Positions 37,264-46,728 of a DNA stretch of 64,000 bases are shown here, piece by piece. The stretch covers positions 2,852,001-2,916,000 of the forward strand of contig NZ_CP099734.1 of NCBI RefSeq assembly GCF_025398175.1, given 5' to 3'. Origin of the DNA: Photobacterium sp. TY1-4 (GTDB lineage: Bacteria > Pseudomonadota > Gammaproteobacteria > Enterobacterales > Vibrionaceae). Made by a program: the position numbers and the translations under genes. The notes under the pieces were generated by a model. The model saw only the letters and a list, made by a program, of their open reading frames with translations, was not told where the DNA came from and ran no database searches. How positions within the stretch are numbered: the first letter of the stretch is position 1; each line of letters starts with the position of its first letter.

Positions 37264-37289
37264 AAAGCCGCCACAGTCGTGACGGCTTT
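37264..37289 (-). terminator. Terminator after prfC
   Basis: AAAGCCG pairs with CGGCTTT around an inner CAC/GTG stem, with a run of Ts on the minus strand. Confidence 0.8.
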
Positions 37290-37323
37290 GATCGCGCAAC
37301 AGCGCTCAAGATCGCAGTGCGAA

Positions 37324-38904
37324 TTAGTGTTCGCGGGTCGCGCGGAAATCAACTTCCGGGAAACGCTCTTTGGCCAGGTTCAGGTTCACCATGGTCGGCG
37401 CGATGTAGCTGAGGTTGTCCCCGCCATCCAGCGCCAGGTTCGCCTGGTTCTTGCGCTTGAACTCTTCCAGCTTCTTGTCATCACCGCAGTCCACCCAGCG
37501 GGCCGTCGCAACGTTCACGCTCTCGTAGATCGCTTCGACGTTGTACTCCGCTTTCAGACGGGCAACCACCACGTCAAACTGCAGCACACCAACAGCGCCA
37601 ACAATCAGATCGTTGTTTTGCAGCGGACGAAACACCTGAACGGCCCCTTCTTCCGACAGCTGAACCAGCCCTTTCAGCAGTTGCTTCTGCTTCAGTGGAT
37701 CTTTGAGGCGGATCCGGCGGAACAGTTCCGGCGCGAAGTTCGGGATCCCGGAGAACTTGAGCTTCTCGCCCTGGGTAAAGGTATCCCCGATCTGGATGGT
37801 ACCGTGGTTATGCAGGCCGATAATATCCCCGGCATACGCATGCTCGGCACGGGAGCGATCACCGGCCATGAAGGTCACGGCGTCGGAAATGCTGACGTTT
37901 TTACCCAGGCGAACATGGTTCATTTTCATGCCCTGGCTATAGGTGCCCGAGACAACACGCATGAAGGCAATCCGGTCGCGGTGCTTCGGATCCATGTTTG
38001 CCTGAATTTTGAAGACGAAGCCCGAGAATTTCTCTTCATTCGCTTCCACCTGACGCTCGTTGGCCTGACGCGGCATCGGGGCCGGGGCCCACTCCGTCAG
38101 GCCGTCCAGCATATGGTCAACCCCGAAGTTACCCAGTGCGGTCCCGAAGAAGACCGGCGTCAGTTCGCCCTGCAGGAACAGTTCGCGATCAAACTCGTGC
38201 GAGGCACCCAGCACCAGCTCCAGCTCTTCGCGCAGTTGCTCTGCCAGATCCGCGCCCACGGCTTCGTCCAGTTCCGGGTTTTCCAGGCCTTTGACAATCC
38301 GCGTTTCCTGGATGGTGTGGCCTTGACCCGTTGCGTACAGGATGGTTTCATCACGGTGGATGTGATACACCCCTTTGAACTCTTTCCCGCAGCCAATCGG
38401 CCAGGACACCGGGGCACAGGCGATGTTGAGCTCACTTTCGACCTCATCAAGCAATTCCATCGGGTCGCGGATATCCCGGTCAAGCTTGTTCATGAAGGTG
38501 ATGATCGGCGTATCGCGCAGACGGGTGACTTCCATCAGCTTGCGGGTCCGATCCTCAACCCCTTTCGCGGCATCGATCACCATCAGGCACGAGTCCACCG
38601 CCGTCAGGGTCCGGTAGGTATCTTCCGAGAAATCTTCGTGTCCCGGGGTATCGAGCAGGTTGACCAGACGGTCGTTGTACGGGAACTGCATCACCGAGGT
38701 GGTGACCGAGATCCCACGCTCTTTTTCCATCTCCATCCAGTCCGACTTGGCGTGCTGGTTCGAGCCGCGGCCTTTCACCGTCCCGGCTTTCTGGATCGCG
38801 TTTCCGAATAACAGTACTTTTTCCGTGATGGTGGTTTTACCCGCATCCGGGTGAGAAATGATGGCAAACGTACGACGCTTGCTCACTTCAGTAAGAAATG
38901 ACAT
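37324..38904 (-). CDS. prfC: Peptide chain release factor 3
   Basis: The translational GTPase has 526 residues. G1 is SHPDAGKTT, the switch regions follow ([23 protein letters not shown]), and G4 is MNKLDR. The length and C-terminal domains match RF3, which recycles RF1/RF2 after peptide release. The ATG follows AGGATTATCAAG. A strong hairpin lies in its leader. Confidence 0.96.
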   Translation of the reverse strand: MSFLTEVSKRRTFAIISHPDAGKTTITEKVLLFGNAIQKAGTVKGRGSNQHAKSDWMEMEKERGISVTTSVMQFPYNDRLVNLLDTPGHEDFSEDTYRTLTAVDSCLMVIDAAKGVEDRTRKLMEVTRLRDTPIITFMNKLDRDIRDPMELLDEVESELNIACAPVSWPIGCGKEFKGVYHIHRDETILYATGQGHTIQETRIVKGLENPELDEAVGADLAEQLREELELVLGASHEFDRELFLQGELTPVFFGTALGNFGVDHMLDGLTEWAPAPMPRQANERQVEANEEKFSGFVFKIQANMDPKHRDRIAFMRVVSGTYSQGMKMNHVRLGKNVSISDAVTFMAGDRSRAEHAYAGDIIGLHNHGTIQIGDTFTQGEKLKFSGIPNFAPELFRRIRLKDPLKQKQLLKGLVQLSEEGAVQVFRPLQNNDLIVGAVGVLQFDVVVARLKAEYNVEAIYESVNVATARWVDCGDDKKLEEFKRKNQANLALDGGDNLSYIAPTMVNLNLAKERFPEVDFRATREH

Positions 38905-39267
38905 ATCTTGATAATCCTGTGAGAGATTTCCACATCGAGCAACGATAGTCCCGCAGCGGGTACCTTATCGTTCGGCTCCTGAATTCGAGCCATCCCGGTT
39001 TGACTGACGCCGCATGAATTCCGGCCCGTATCGGGTCCGGTGCCGCGGAAATACCGGTCTGACGTCCTGCGCAAGCAGGTAAAATTGTTTTCACAGCAGT
39101 GAGTTACATCTCGGCCTCTTTTTGCGCAGTATCTGAGGAAGGAGCCCGCACCTTTGGCACTCAGGCTGGAAAGGGCGTGTCTGGCATAAACAATGGCGGA
39201 ATTATACGCAATCTTCGCGCAAAGCGACAGGCCTAACAGGCACCCGCCCGGCCTGCCGGGATCCGAG
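38905..39267. other. prfC leader and rimI downstream region
   Basis: These 363 bases hold no gene. Left part: the prfC leader, with a hairpin at 38941-38972 whose outer arms (AACGATA/TATCGTT) and inner arms (CCCGC/GCGGG) are both perfect. Right part: a GC-rich stem CCGGC/GCCGG shortly after rimI without a T-run. A promoter for prfC is expected but not defined. Confidence 0.5.
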
Positions 39268-39714
39268 CTAGAGGACCAGGTAAGTCATGATCAGCGCATC
39301 TTCCCGTCCGTTTTCCGTCGGGTAATAGCCATAGCGGCGGTTGATCTCGTTAAAGCCAACCGATTCATAGAGCTGATACGCCCGGGTATTGCTGGCACGC
39401 ACCTCGAGCCAGATCTCTTCGGCGCCCAGCTCGGTCAGCCGGTCGATAAACCCGTCGAGCAGGAGTTTGCCGTACCCCTTACCCTGGCACGCCGGTGCCA
39501 CGGCAATATTCAGTAAGGTCGCTTCACCGGCCACCAGCTGGCCATAGCAATAGCCCACCACCTGTTGCCCGACTTCGAGCGCCAGATTGACGGCAATTTT
39601 ACTCGGCGTCTGGCGGATCAGGGATTCTGACCAGGGAAAAGCATGCGCACGCTGCTCGATTTGCCACACCGCATCAAGGTGGTGCGGCGCAAGGGATACA
39701 ATGTTATGACTCAT
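39268..39714 (-). CDS. rimI: Ribosomal protein S18-alanine N-acetyltransferase RimI
   Basis: The GNAT protein has 148 residues from the ATG at 39714, which overlaps the end of holD by 11 bp. The acetyl-CoA loop is ACQGKGYGKLLL and the late motif ASNTRAYQLYESVGF is typical of RimI. It acetylates the N-terminus of ribosomal protein S18. The overlap with holD is the usual gammaproteobacterial arrangement. Confidence 0.92.
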   Translation of the reverse strand: MSHNIVSLAPHHLDAVWQIEQRAHAFPWSESLIRQTPSKIAVNLALEVGQQVVGYCYGQLVAGEATLLNIAVAPACQGKGYGKLLLDGFIDRLTELGAEEIWLEVRASNTRAYQLYESVGFNEINRRYGYYPTENGREDALIMTYLVL

Positions 39715-40105
39715 AAGCACAAATCTGTTGCCACAAGGCTTTCTTGCTGGCGGGGTTGGTATGCATCTGTTTCAGGGAGGTGGAGGTCAGCACCTGACAG
39801 CCCGCCGGATGCGGGGCCTGACAGCCGGCCAGCCAGCACCAGGTCAGGTGATGGGCCCGGATTTGCGCCACGCCTTGCGGCGGCAGCATCAGGGCCTGCT
39901 CCGGCGAGAGCTTCATGCTGTTGAGGATCCGGCCGAACAGCCAGCGATCATGGTCATCCAGCTCGTCTTCACACACGAACAGCAGCTTGCAGCTTTCCGG
40001 CAAGTCGATCACCGGCATTTCCAGCTCGGGAAAAAAGTCCGGTTTTCTGATCTGCCAGTAAGTCAGCCCCATCTCGTGTAAGATCTGTATGTCTCGCTGC
40101 TTCAT
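39704..40105 (-). CDS. holD: DNA polymerase III psi subunit HolD
   Basis: The protein has 133 residues from the ATG at 40105 (MKQRDIQILHEMGL); the longer frame upstream is not family-like. MGLTYWQIRKPDFFP and LLFVCEDEL are recognisable for psi, which links the clamp loader to single-strand-binding protein through chi. rimI follows with overlapping codons. The 151 bp upstream, before the GNAT gene, hold no other gene. Confidence 0.88.
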   Translation of the reverse strand: MKQRDIQILHEMGLTYWQIRKPDFFPELEMPVIDLPESCKLLFVCEDELDDHDRWLFGRILNSMKLSPEQALMLPPQGVAQIRAHHLTWCWLAGCQAPHPAGCQVLTSTSLKQMHTNPASKKALWQQICAYES

Positions 40106-40256
40106 CCTCGTACCATCTGTGCCTGAAGACCTCATTTCGGCAGGCGATACTACCAGATCATCGGGCAAATGGGCGCGCCGGCGCAAAATTAATTCCGATA
40201 AAAAGCACGCAATTCACCGCCGCAGACCTTTGGCCGCGACGGGTCGTGCCCGCGCT

Positions 40257-40763
40257 TTAGCTCAGCGCCGAAAACTCCGGGCTGTAGGCCACCGTGCCCT
40301 GCCGTACCGACAGACTGCCCGGGATCAGCTCCAGCACCATGAAGACTTCATCCGGCACCGGCCAGGCACACTGCAGGCCGTGCGCCGATGCCGGTACAAA
40401 ACCGGCTTTGGGATAATAGTCGCTGTGCCCGAGCACCACGACCGCCGGATAACCGAGCTCCGCCAGGGTGCTCTTGGCTTCTTCAAGCAGCGCCAGGCCA
40501 ATTCCCTGGCGCTGGTAGTCTTGCTTCACCGCCATCGGCGCCAGCCCCTGCCAGTTGTCATCATTGCCATCGACGGTAACCGGGCTGAACAGCATATAGC
40601 CCACCACGTCACCGTCGTCGTTACAGGCCACCAGTGACAAAGAGCGGTGACCATTCTCCCGCAGCTTCATCACCAGATCAGCTTCGGCATCCGTATCGAA
40701 CACGGTTTTCAGTAAGGCATCAACAGCCAGAATATCTGCCGGCGCTTCAGTTCTAATGAGCAT
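40257..40763 (-). CDS. yhbS: YhbS-like GNAT N-acetyltransferase
   Basis: The product has 168 residues. The acetyl-CoA loop is KQDYQRQGIGLALLEEA, with GHSDYYPKAGFVPA further on, as in YhbS proteins. Its ATG overlaps the end of ubiT by 11 bp, the same pair order as yhbT–yhbS in E. coli. The substrate is unknown. Confidence 0.82.
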   Translation of the reverse strand: MLIRTEAPADILAVDALLKTVFDTDAEADLVMKLRENGHRSLSLVACNDDGDVVGYMLFSPVTVDGNDDNWQGLAPMAVKQDYQRQGIGLALLEEAKSTLAELGYPAVVVLGHSDYYPKAGFVPASAHGLQCAWPVPDEVFMVLELIPGSLSVRQGTVAYSPEFSALS

Positions 40764-41274
40764 TCATGACCTCTTTGGCAACCGGCGGGGCCTGCATTCC
40801 TTGGTGAATGAAGCTCGCCGACTGCTGCAGTAAAAATTGGATCGGGGCCGGAAGCGAGGCCAGATCAATACTGTCCATCAGGTTTTTCACCTCCAGTCCC
40901 AACTCGGTGTCGCCTTCAATCCGCAGGCGACGCTGGAAAAAGAGTGTATCAGGATCTTCCTTGCGTGCAGCAATTAATACCAGATCGTTGCAGTCACCGC
41001 TGAAACTCACATCTTCCTGGGCGATCTGATCCGCGACCACCAGCTGCGCATCCCGATAGCTAATGTACCAGCACAGCCCCAGATCCCGCACCGCGACTTT
41101 CAGCCAGCGCCCTTCGAGGAAGGCAAAGTCCCCGTCTTCCAGGGCTTCGCGAAACACCAGGGCCAGCCCTTCCAGCATCACTTTTTTCTGAACCGCAAAC
41201 GGCGTCAGCCGGGCCGGGATCCGCAGCAGCGCCGGCGCATGCTGAACCATCTGTTTTTGTAATTGAGCAATCAC
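40753..41274 (-). CDS. ubiT: Ubiquinone accessory factor UbiT (SCP2 domain)
   Basis: The protein has 173 residues from a GTG at 41274, with AGGA upstream; the frame continues upstream, but the family length (about 174) favours this start. The SCP2 lipid-binding fold is suggested by VMLEGLALVFREALEDGDFAFLEGR and the helical tail. UbiT works with UbiU and UbiV in oxygen-independent ubiquinone synthesis. Here it is transcribed away from ubiU/ubiV with a c-di-GMP gene between. Confidence 0.87.
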   Translation of the reverse strand: MIAQLQKQMVQHAPALLRIPARLTPFAVQKKVMLEGLALVFREALEDGDFAFLEGRWLKVAVRDLGLCWYISYRDAQLVVADQIAQEDVSFSGDCNDLVLIAARKEDPDTLFFQRRLRIEGDTELGLEVKNLMDSIDLASLPAPIQFLLQQSASFIHQGMQAPPVAKEVMNAH

Positions 41275-41467
41275 TGTTTTTTCCTGTTTCAGTCGCCACA
41301 ATGGATTGATTGTATGGCAACAAGGACGAGGGCTTTTATGCCTTGCATCAAAAAAATCAACTCTATAGCGGCAAAGTTTGGAATTTGATGACGGTCGCAG
41401 GTTATAGTAACCATTATTTTTCAACTGACGCCGCCCGCGTCAGCGCAACGGGATAGACGCATCATCC

Positions 41468-43507
41468 ATGCCGACTGAGCAACTCAACTACTGGTTTCCG
41501 CTGCTAACCGACAACAGTCCTTTTCTGTTTGCGGTCCTCGATCCCAATCATCACTACCTGGTCGTCAACAGCCGCTACTGCGAAGTCAGCGGGATGGCGC
41601 GCGACGAGCTGATTGGCCGCAGTGATGCCGAAGTTCTGGGCCGGGCCTATTATGAGACCCTGCGCCCCTACTATGATCGGGCCTTCCAAGGCGAATCAGT
41701 CGAAGGCGAAGTGGTGCTCAACGATAACCGCCACGAGACCAGCCTGCATTTCAGCCTGGCCCCGCTGCGAGATGCACAAGGCAATATCCCGTACGTCGTG
41801 CTGCACTCGGCCGATACCTCCGAGCGTCAGGTGCTGGTGAACTCCCTCCAGGAACTGGAGCATCAGTTGGATCAGCTCAACCACCTGATCACCGACGGCA
41901 GCTGTATTGTCGAAGGCGAGCTGATCATCTCGGCCAACGAAGCCGCCGCCGCATTGCTCGGGTTTGAGTCGGTGCAAGATTTGGTCGGCGAAGAGCTGGG
42001 CCGGTTGCTGGTCGACAGCCACACCCAGCGGGTCCTCGGCAGCCAACTCAGTCAGCTCGGGCATCAGGAGCAGCGCCGGTGTCAGACCAGCCCCCGGTGC
42101 AGCACCGAGAAAGCGCTCCAGGTCACTGTTTCCGATATTTCCCTGCTCGGCTCACCGGCCAAACTGATCCTGCTGCAGGACATTTCCGAGCAGATCAGCC
42201 AGCAAGGCCAGATGGAGCAGCTGGTCCATACCGATCCGCTGACCGGCCTGTACAACCGCCACGGATTCAGTCGCCGCCTGGAGCAGTTGATCCAGCACAA
42301 GACCCCGCTGGTCATGCTCTACCTTGACCTGGACAACTTTAAAAATATCAACGACTCGCTCGGCCATCATATCGGCGATCGGGTGCTGCAGGAGATCGCC
42401 CAGCGACTGCGCCGACTGTTACCCGAGCGCGCCGTGATCGGCCACCTCAACGGCGATGAATTTGCAGTGATCCTGCCCGAGCCCGATCACACCCGGATGG
42501 GAGAGCAGATGGCCCAGCAGATCATTGCCCTGATCAACCAGCCGTTCGACCTGCACCATTTCAGCAAACATCTGGCCTGCTCCGTCGGGATGGTCAATTA
42601 TCCGGGAGACGGCAATGATGCCCGGATCCTGCTGCAAAACGCTGACACCGCCATGTATGAGGCGAAAAATCGCGGCCGCAACCGACTGGTCAAGTTTAGC
42701 GAAGAGATGAACAAGGAAGCGCGGATGCAGCTGTGGCTCGAAATCGAGCTGCAAAAAGCCCTGCAGCAGAACGGCCTGGAAGTCTGGTACCAGCCGAAGG
42801 TCGGCGCGCGGGATTTCGTGATTGACGGAGCCGAGGCGCTGGTGCGCTGGAAGCACCCGGTTGAAGGCTATATCAGTCCGGCACAGTTTATTCCGGTCGC
42901 GGAGCGCTCCGGATTAATCGAGCAACTGGGCCAGGTGGTGATGCGCGAAGTGTTCACCACAGTGCGCCAGTGGAAGCAGCAGGGACTGCTCAACGGCCGG
43001 GTGGCAATTAACCTCTCGCCGCAGCAGTTCGGCAACCCGAACCTGATCAGCTTTGTCGAAAAACTCAAGCAGGCCACCGGCGTCGACCCGAGTGATATCA
43101 CCTTTGAGCTGACGGAAAGCGCGGTGATGAGTGACAGCGATCATACGATCCAGATGCTGAATGCGATCAAACAACTCGGCTTTTCGCTGTCGATCGATGA
43201 CTTCGGCACCGGCTATTCGTCGCTGTCCTATCTGGCCCGCTTCCCGCTCGATGAGCTCAAGATCGACCGGGCGTTTATCAAAGATATCGAAGCCATTCCC
43301 AAGCAGGTCACGCTGATCGAGAACATTATCAACCTCGGTAAAGCGCTGAACATGAGTATTGTTGCCGAAGGGGTGGAAACCCGCCAGCAGGCGACCCTGC
43401 TCTCGAACCTCAACTGTGACTCGATCCAGGGCTTTTATTTCTACAAGCCGCAGCCGAAAAACGAGCTTGATGCAATCCTATTGGAGCACAGCCGCCATAC
43501 CGACTGA
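41468..43507 (+). CDS. rocS: RocS-like PAS-PAS-GGDEF-EAL protein
   Basis: The protein has 679 residues. Two PAS-like segments lie at about 10-120 and 130-240. The GGDEF domain (about 250-410) reads LNGDEF at 327-332, so the first Gly is replaced by Asn and cyclase activity is doubtful. The EAL domain (about 425-675) keeps EALVRW (E456), NLSPQQF, ELTESA, IDDFGTGYSSLSYL and AEGVET, so phosphodiesterase activity is likely. There are no membrane segments. V. cholerae RocS lies beside the same U32 genes, which supports the symbol; orthology itself is inferred. Confidence 0.8.
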   Translation: MPTEQLNYWFPLLTDNSPFLFAVLDPNHHYLVVNSRYCEVSGMARDELIGRSDAEVLGRAYYETLRPYYDRAFQGESVEGEVVLNDNRHETSLHFSLAPLRDAQGNIPYVVLHSADTSERQVLVNSLQELEHQLDQLNHLITDGSCIVEGELIISANEAAAALLGFESVQDLVGEELGRLLVDSHTQRVLGSQLSQLGHQEQRRCQTSPRCSTEKALQVTVSDISLLGSPAKLILLQDISEQISQQGQMEQLVHTDPLTGLYNRHGFSRRLEQLIQHKTPLVMLYLDLDNFKNINDSLGHHIGDRVLQEIAQRLRRLLPERAVIGHLNGDEFAVILPEPDHTRMGEQMAQQIIALINQPFDLHHFSKHLACSVGMVNYPGDGNDARILLQNADTAMYEAKNRGRNRLVKFSEEMNKEARMQLWLEIELQKALQQNGLEVWYQPKVGARDFVIDGAEALVRWKHPVEGYISPAQFIPVAERSGLIEQLGQVVMREVFTTVRQWKQQGLLNGRVAINLSPQQFGNPNLISFVEKLKQATGVDPSDITFELTESAVMSDSDHTIQMLNAIKQLGFSLSIDDFGTGYSSLSYLARFPLDELKIDRAFIKDIEAIPKQVTLIENIINLGKALNMSIVAEGVETRQQATLLSNLNCDSIQGFYFYKPQPKNELDAILLEHSRHTD

Positions 43508-43673
43508 TCCGGGCGATACCGCCCGGCCGTCACCCGGCCGTCTCTACTTCCAAAGGATAAAATGTGAGAAATAAGTTACTTAATTCAACAAAACCTGCCT
43601 GACATCAAAATACGCACCGCATTCCCCCCCTAGTATTTCCGCCATCCTGTCCATCCTCACGGGTAGAAAAACT

Positions 43674-44669
43674 ATGGAGCTACTATGCCCCGCCGGCAAC
43701 CTGCCGGCGCTAAAAACTGCCATTGATCACGGCGCGGATGCGGTCTACATCGGTTTCAAGGATGATACCAACGCCCGCCATTTCGCCGGTCTGAACTTTA
43801 CCGATCACAAGCTGGAAAAAGCCGTCGCGTATGTCAAAGACCACCAGCGCAAACTCCACATCGCCCTGAACACCTTCGCCCACCCGGACGGCTTCGGCCG
43901 CTGGCAAAAGGCCGTCGATACCGCAGCCGCCATGGGCGTGGATGCCCTGATCGTGGCCGATATGGCCGTGCTCGACTACGCCGCCAACCGCTACCCGGAT
44001 CTGGAGCTGCATCTGTCGGTCCAGGCATCGGCCACCAACACCGCGGCGATCGATTTTTATCATCGGAACTTTAACGTCAAGCGGGTGGTGCTGCCGCGGG
44101 TGCTGTCGATCCATCAGGTCAAGCAGCTGGCCCGCAACAGCCCGGTCGAATTGGAAGTCTTCGCCTTCGGCAGCCTGTGTATCATGTCCGAGGGGCGCTG
44201 CTATCTATCATCCTACCTGACCGGCGAATCCCCGAATACAGTCGGGGCCTGCTCCCCGGCGAAATTCGTCCGCTGGCAGGAAACGCCGCAGGGCCTGGAG
44301 TCACGCCTGAACGATGTCCTGATTGACCGCTACGCCGAGGGGGAAAATGCCGGCTACCCGACCCTGTGCAAAGGCCGCTTCGATGTCGACGGTCAGCGCT
44401 ACCACGCCCTGGAAGAGCCGACCAGCCTTAATACGCTGGCGATCTTGCCGGAGCTGTTCCAGGCCAACATTGCCTCGGTCAAAATTGAGGGCCGCCAGCG
44501 CAGCCCGGCCTATGTCGAGCAGGTGACCCGCACCTGGCGAGCCGCCATCGATCGCTACCGGGCCAACCCGGACAGCTATCAGGTCGAGCCGGCCTGGGAT
44601 GCCTGTCTGGGCAATGTTTCCGAAGGGACCCAGACCACGCTGGGCGCCTACCACCGTAAATGGCAGTAA
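43674..44669 (+). CDS. ubiU: Ubiquinone biosynthesis protein UbiU (U32 family)
   Basis: The U32 protein has 331 residues. Cysteines at 169, 176, 193 and 232 match the iron-sulfur ligands reported for E. coli UbiU at identical numbers. With UbiV it forms the oxygen-independent hydroxylase for ubiquinone made without air. ubiV follows after 12 bp. The older annotation as a collagenase-like peptidase is misleading. Confidence 0.93.
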   Translation: MELLCPAGNLPALKTAIDHGADAVYIGFKDDTNARHFAGLNFTDHKLEKAVAYVKDHQRKLHIALNTFAHPDGFGRWQKAVDTAAAMGVDALIVADMAVLDYAANRYPDLELHLSVQASATNTAAIDFYHRNFNVKRVVLPRVLSIHQVKQLARNSPVELEVFAFGSLCIMSEGRCYLSSYLTGESPNTVGACSPAKFVRWQETPQGLESRLNDVLIDRYAEGENAGYPTLCKGRFDVDGQRYHALEEPTSLNTLAILPELFQANIASVKIEGRQRSPAYVEQVTRTWRAAIDRYRANPDSYQVEPAWDACLGNVSEGTQTTLGAYHRKWQ

Positions 44670-44681
44670 CAGGAGCCGCCT

Positions 44682-45557
44682 ATGAAATACGCCTTAGGTC
44701 CCTTGCTTTACTTCTGGCCCAAAACCGAGGTCGAAGCCTTCTATCAGCAGGTTCAGGACAGCAGTGCCGACATCGTCTATCTGGGAGAAACCGTCTGCTC
44801 CAAACGCCGCGAGCTCAGACCCGCCCACTGGCTGGAGCTGGCCCGGGCTCTGTCAGCAACCGGCAAGCAGGTCGTGCTCTCAACGATGGCACTGCTCGAA
44901 GCCCCGAGCGAAGTCAATGTGATGAAAAAATACATTGAAAACGGGGAGTTCATGATTGAAGCCAATGACGTTTCTGCGATCCAGCTCGCCCGGGACAAGG
45001 GCGTGCCCTTTATTACCGGCCCGGCCATCAACTGCTACAACGCCCAAACCCTGCGGCTGCTGCTCAAGCAGGGGATGGTGCGCTGGTGCATGCCGGTTGA
45101 GCTCTCGCGCGAGTGGCTGCAACAAGTGGTGCGTGAATGCGAAACAATGGGGATCCGCGATCAGTTTGAAACCGAAGTCTTTAGCTACGGTTATCTGCCG
45201 CTGGCCTACTCGGCCCGTTGTTTTACGGCCCGGGCCGAAGATCGCGCCAAAGATGACTGCGAAACCTGCTGCATTCGCTACCCCAACGGGATCACCGTCA
45301 ACAGCCAGGAAAGTCAGAAGGTCTTCACCCTGAACGGGATCCAGACCCAGTCCGGCTACTGTTACAACCTGATCAACGACCTCTGCAGCATGACCGAGCT
45401 GGTCGATGTCGTCCGCCTCAGTCCGCTCGGCACCGAAACCCTGCCGCTGCTGGATCAGTTCCGCGCCAATGAGCAGGGCGCGCAGCACCACCCGCTGCCA
45501 GGCGGGCACCAATGTAACGGTTACTGGCACAACCTGGCCGGACTGGAAATCCGCTAG
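44682..45557 (+). CDS. ubiV: Ubiquinone biosynthesis protein UbiV (U32 family)
   Basis: The protein has 291 residues. C39, C180, C193 and C197 match the cluster ligands known for E. coli UbiV; an extra C196 is present. It partners UbiU. The ATG follows AGGAG. The pair is probably co-transcribed and closed by the terminator at 45571-45607. Confidence 0.93.
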   Translation: MKYALGPLLYFWPKTEVEAFYQQVQDSSADIVYLGETVCSKRRELRPAHWLELARALSATGKQVVLSTMALLEAPSEVNVMKKYIENGEFMIEANDVSAIQLARDKGVPFITGPAINCYNAQTLRLLLKQGMVRWCMPVELSREWLQQVVRECETMGIRDQFETEVFSYGYLPLAYSARCFTARAEDRAKDDCETCCIRYPNGITVNSQESQKVFTLNGIQTQSGYCYNLINDLCSMTELVDVVRLSPLGTETLPLLDQFRANEQGAQHHPLPGGHQCNGYWHNLAGLEIR

Positions 45558-45570
45558 CGTGCCCACTGAC

Positions 45571-45607
45571 GATCAAAAAAGCCGCAATCACTGCGGCTTT
45601 TTTGATC
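45571..45607. terminator. Bidirectional terminator between ubiV and nlpI
   Basis: The arms AAAAAAGCCGCA and TGCGGCTTTTTT enclose five bases, extended by GATC on each side. Confidence 0.92.
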
Positions 45608-45638
45608 GCGACTATCCAGTGAGAGGCGACGACAGGTG

Positions 45639-46565
45639 TTATTCACTGTCCAGTGGTAACGCTTCTTCAAGCGATTCATCCGGTTGCTCCTGCGCGACCT
45701 GGGCCTCTGCCATCAGCCGGCTCAGCTCCAGCAACGCAAAACGGTGCTCGACAAACTCATATACATTGCCGGACAGCGCCAGCTTATACAGCATCAGGGC
45801 CGACTGGTAATCCTGGCGATAATGGTACTGCTTGGCCAGGTAAAAATAACCTTCGGTCAGTCGCTCAGCCAGCATGGCATTGTCTTCGCTTTCCCGGCTG
45901 ATTTGCGCCAAGAACTCAGATTCAGTCACATCGCCCAGATACAGACGGACGATCTGCCAGCCCCAGTCCTGCTGCTCACTGGCCTCAAAACGCTGGCGCA
46001 GCTTCTCATCGGCAGTCTCGGGCATCTGTACCTGCTCGACCAGATACAGCCAGATCACCCGGTAGGGATCGTTCACATTCTGCTGGTAGTGCGCGATCAA
46101 ATCTTCATGTGCCAGGTCGTAGCGGCCGCCGTAGTACAAGGCAATGCCGCGGTTACGCTGGGCATACGGATGGCGCAGGTTCAGTTCCAGCGTTGAATCA
46201 AAGGCTTCATACGCGGCATCAAAATGGGCACTCTGGGTAAAATAAACCCCGAGAATATTGAACACGTCCGGCTGATCCGGTTTCAGCGACAGTGACTGGT
46301 TAAAGTCGAGACGGGCCAAATCACGTAATCCCAGGCTGTCATGCAGCAGGCCCCGCTCGTAGTACACCTGAGCCAGGGTATCGTCATCCAGGTCATTGCG
46401 CTTGAGCAACTGGTCGATCCGGGCCAGCTGGATCTGCTGCTGGATCGTCGGCTGGAACGGCACGGCCATTGGCGGGTGAACCCAATTCGATTGGGGGGCT
46501 GCGCTGCAGCCTGCCATCATCATAGAAATCGCGACAACGGCGACTTTGAACCTGTTTGCAATCAA
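45639..46565 (-). CDS. nlpI: Lipoprotein NlpI
   Basis: The protein has 308 residues with a TTG start at 46565, chosen because GGGAGAA lies 7 bases upstream and the lipoprotein signal ending MMAGCSA is complete only from here. TPR-like helices follow (AQVYYERGLLHDSLGLRDLARLDF). NlpI is an outer-membrane adaptor for peptidoglycan hydrolases and proteases. It follows pnp, as in E. coli and V. cholerae. Confidence 0.92.
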   Translation of the reverse strand: MIANRFKVAVVAISMMMAGCSAAPQSNWVHPPMAVPFQPTIQQQIQLARIDQLLKRNDLDDDTLAQVYYERGLLHDSLGLRDLARLDFNQSLSLKPDQPDVFNILGVYFTQSAHFDAAYEAFDSTLELNLRHPYAQRNRGIALYYGGRYDLAHEDLIAHYQQNVNDPYRVIWLYLVEQVQMPETADEKLRQRFEASEQQDWGWQIVRLYLGDVTESEFLAQISRESEDNAMLAERLTEGYFYLAKQYHYRQDYQSALMLYKLALSGNVYEFVEHRFALLELSRLMAEAQVAQEQPDESLEEALPLDSE

Positions 46566-46684
46566 TGCAATTCTCCCTGAGGTGAACTCATACCAACGAA
46601 TCTTCTTACTAGCTTATACCATCAGTACAATTTAAGCGGTTGCGGATGCAATTCAATCACAGCTAAGTAATTCACAAATATAAA

Positions 46685-46705
46685 AAAGGGGCAATAAGCC
46701 CCTTT
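46685..46705 (-). terminator. Terminator after pnp
   Basis: The arms AAAGGGGC and GCCCCTTT enclose five bases; six Ts follow on the minus strand. Confidence 0.85.
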
Positions 46706-46728
46706 ATATCATGGTTTTTGCAAAAGCC

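Noticed and set aside
37159..38811. Long plus-strand frame of 550 codons
   Set aside because: It is the complement of prfC; high GC third positions keep antisense frames open.
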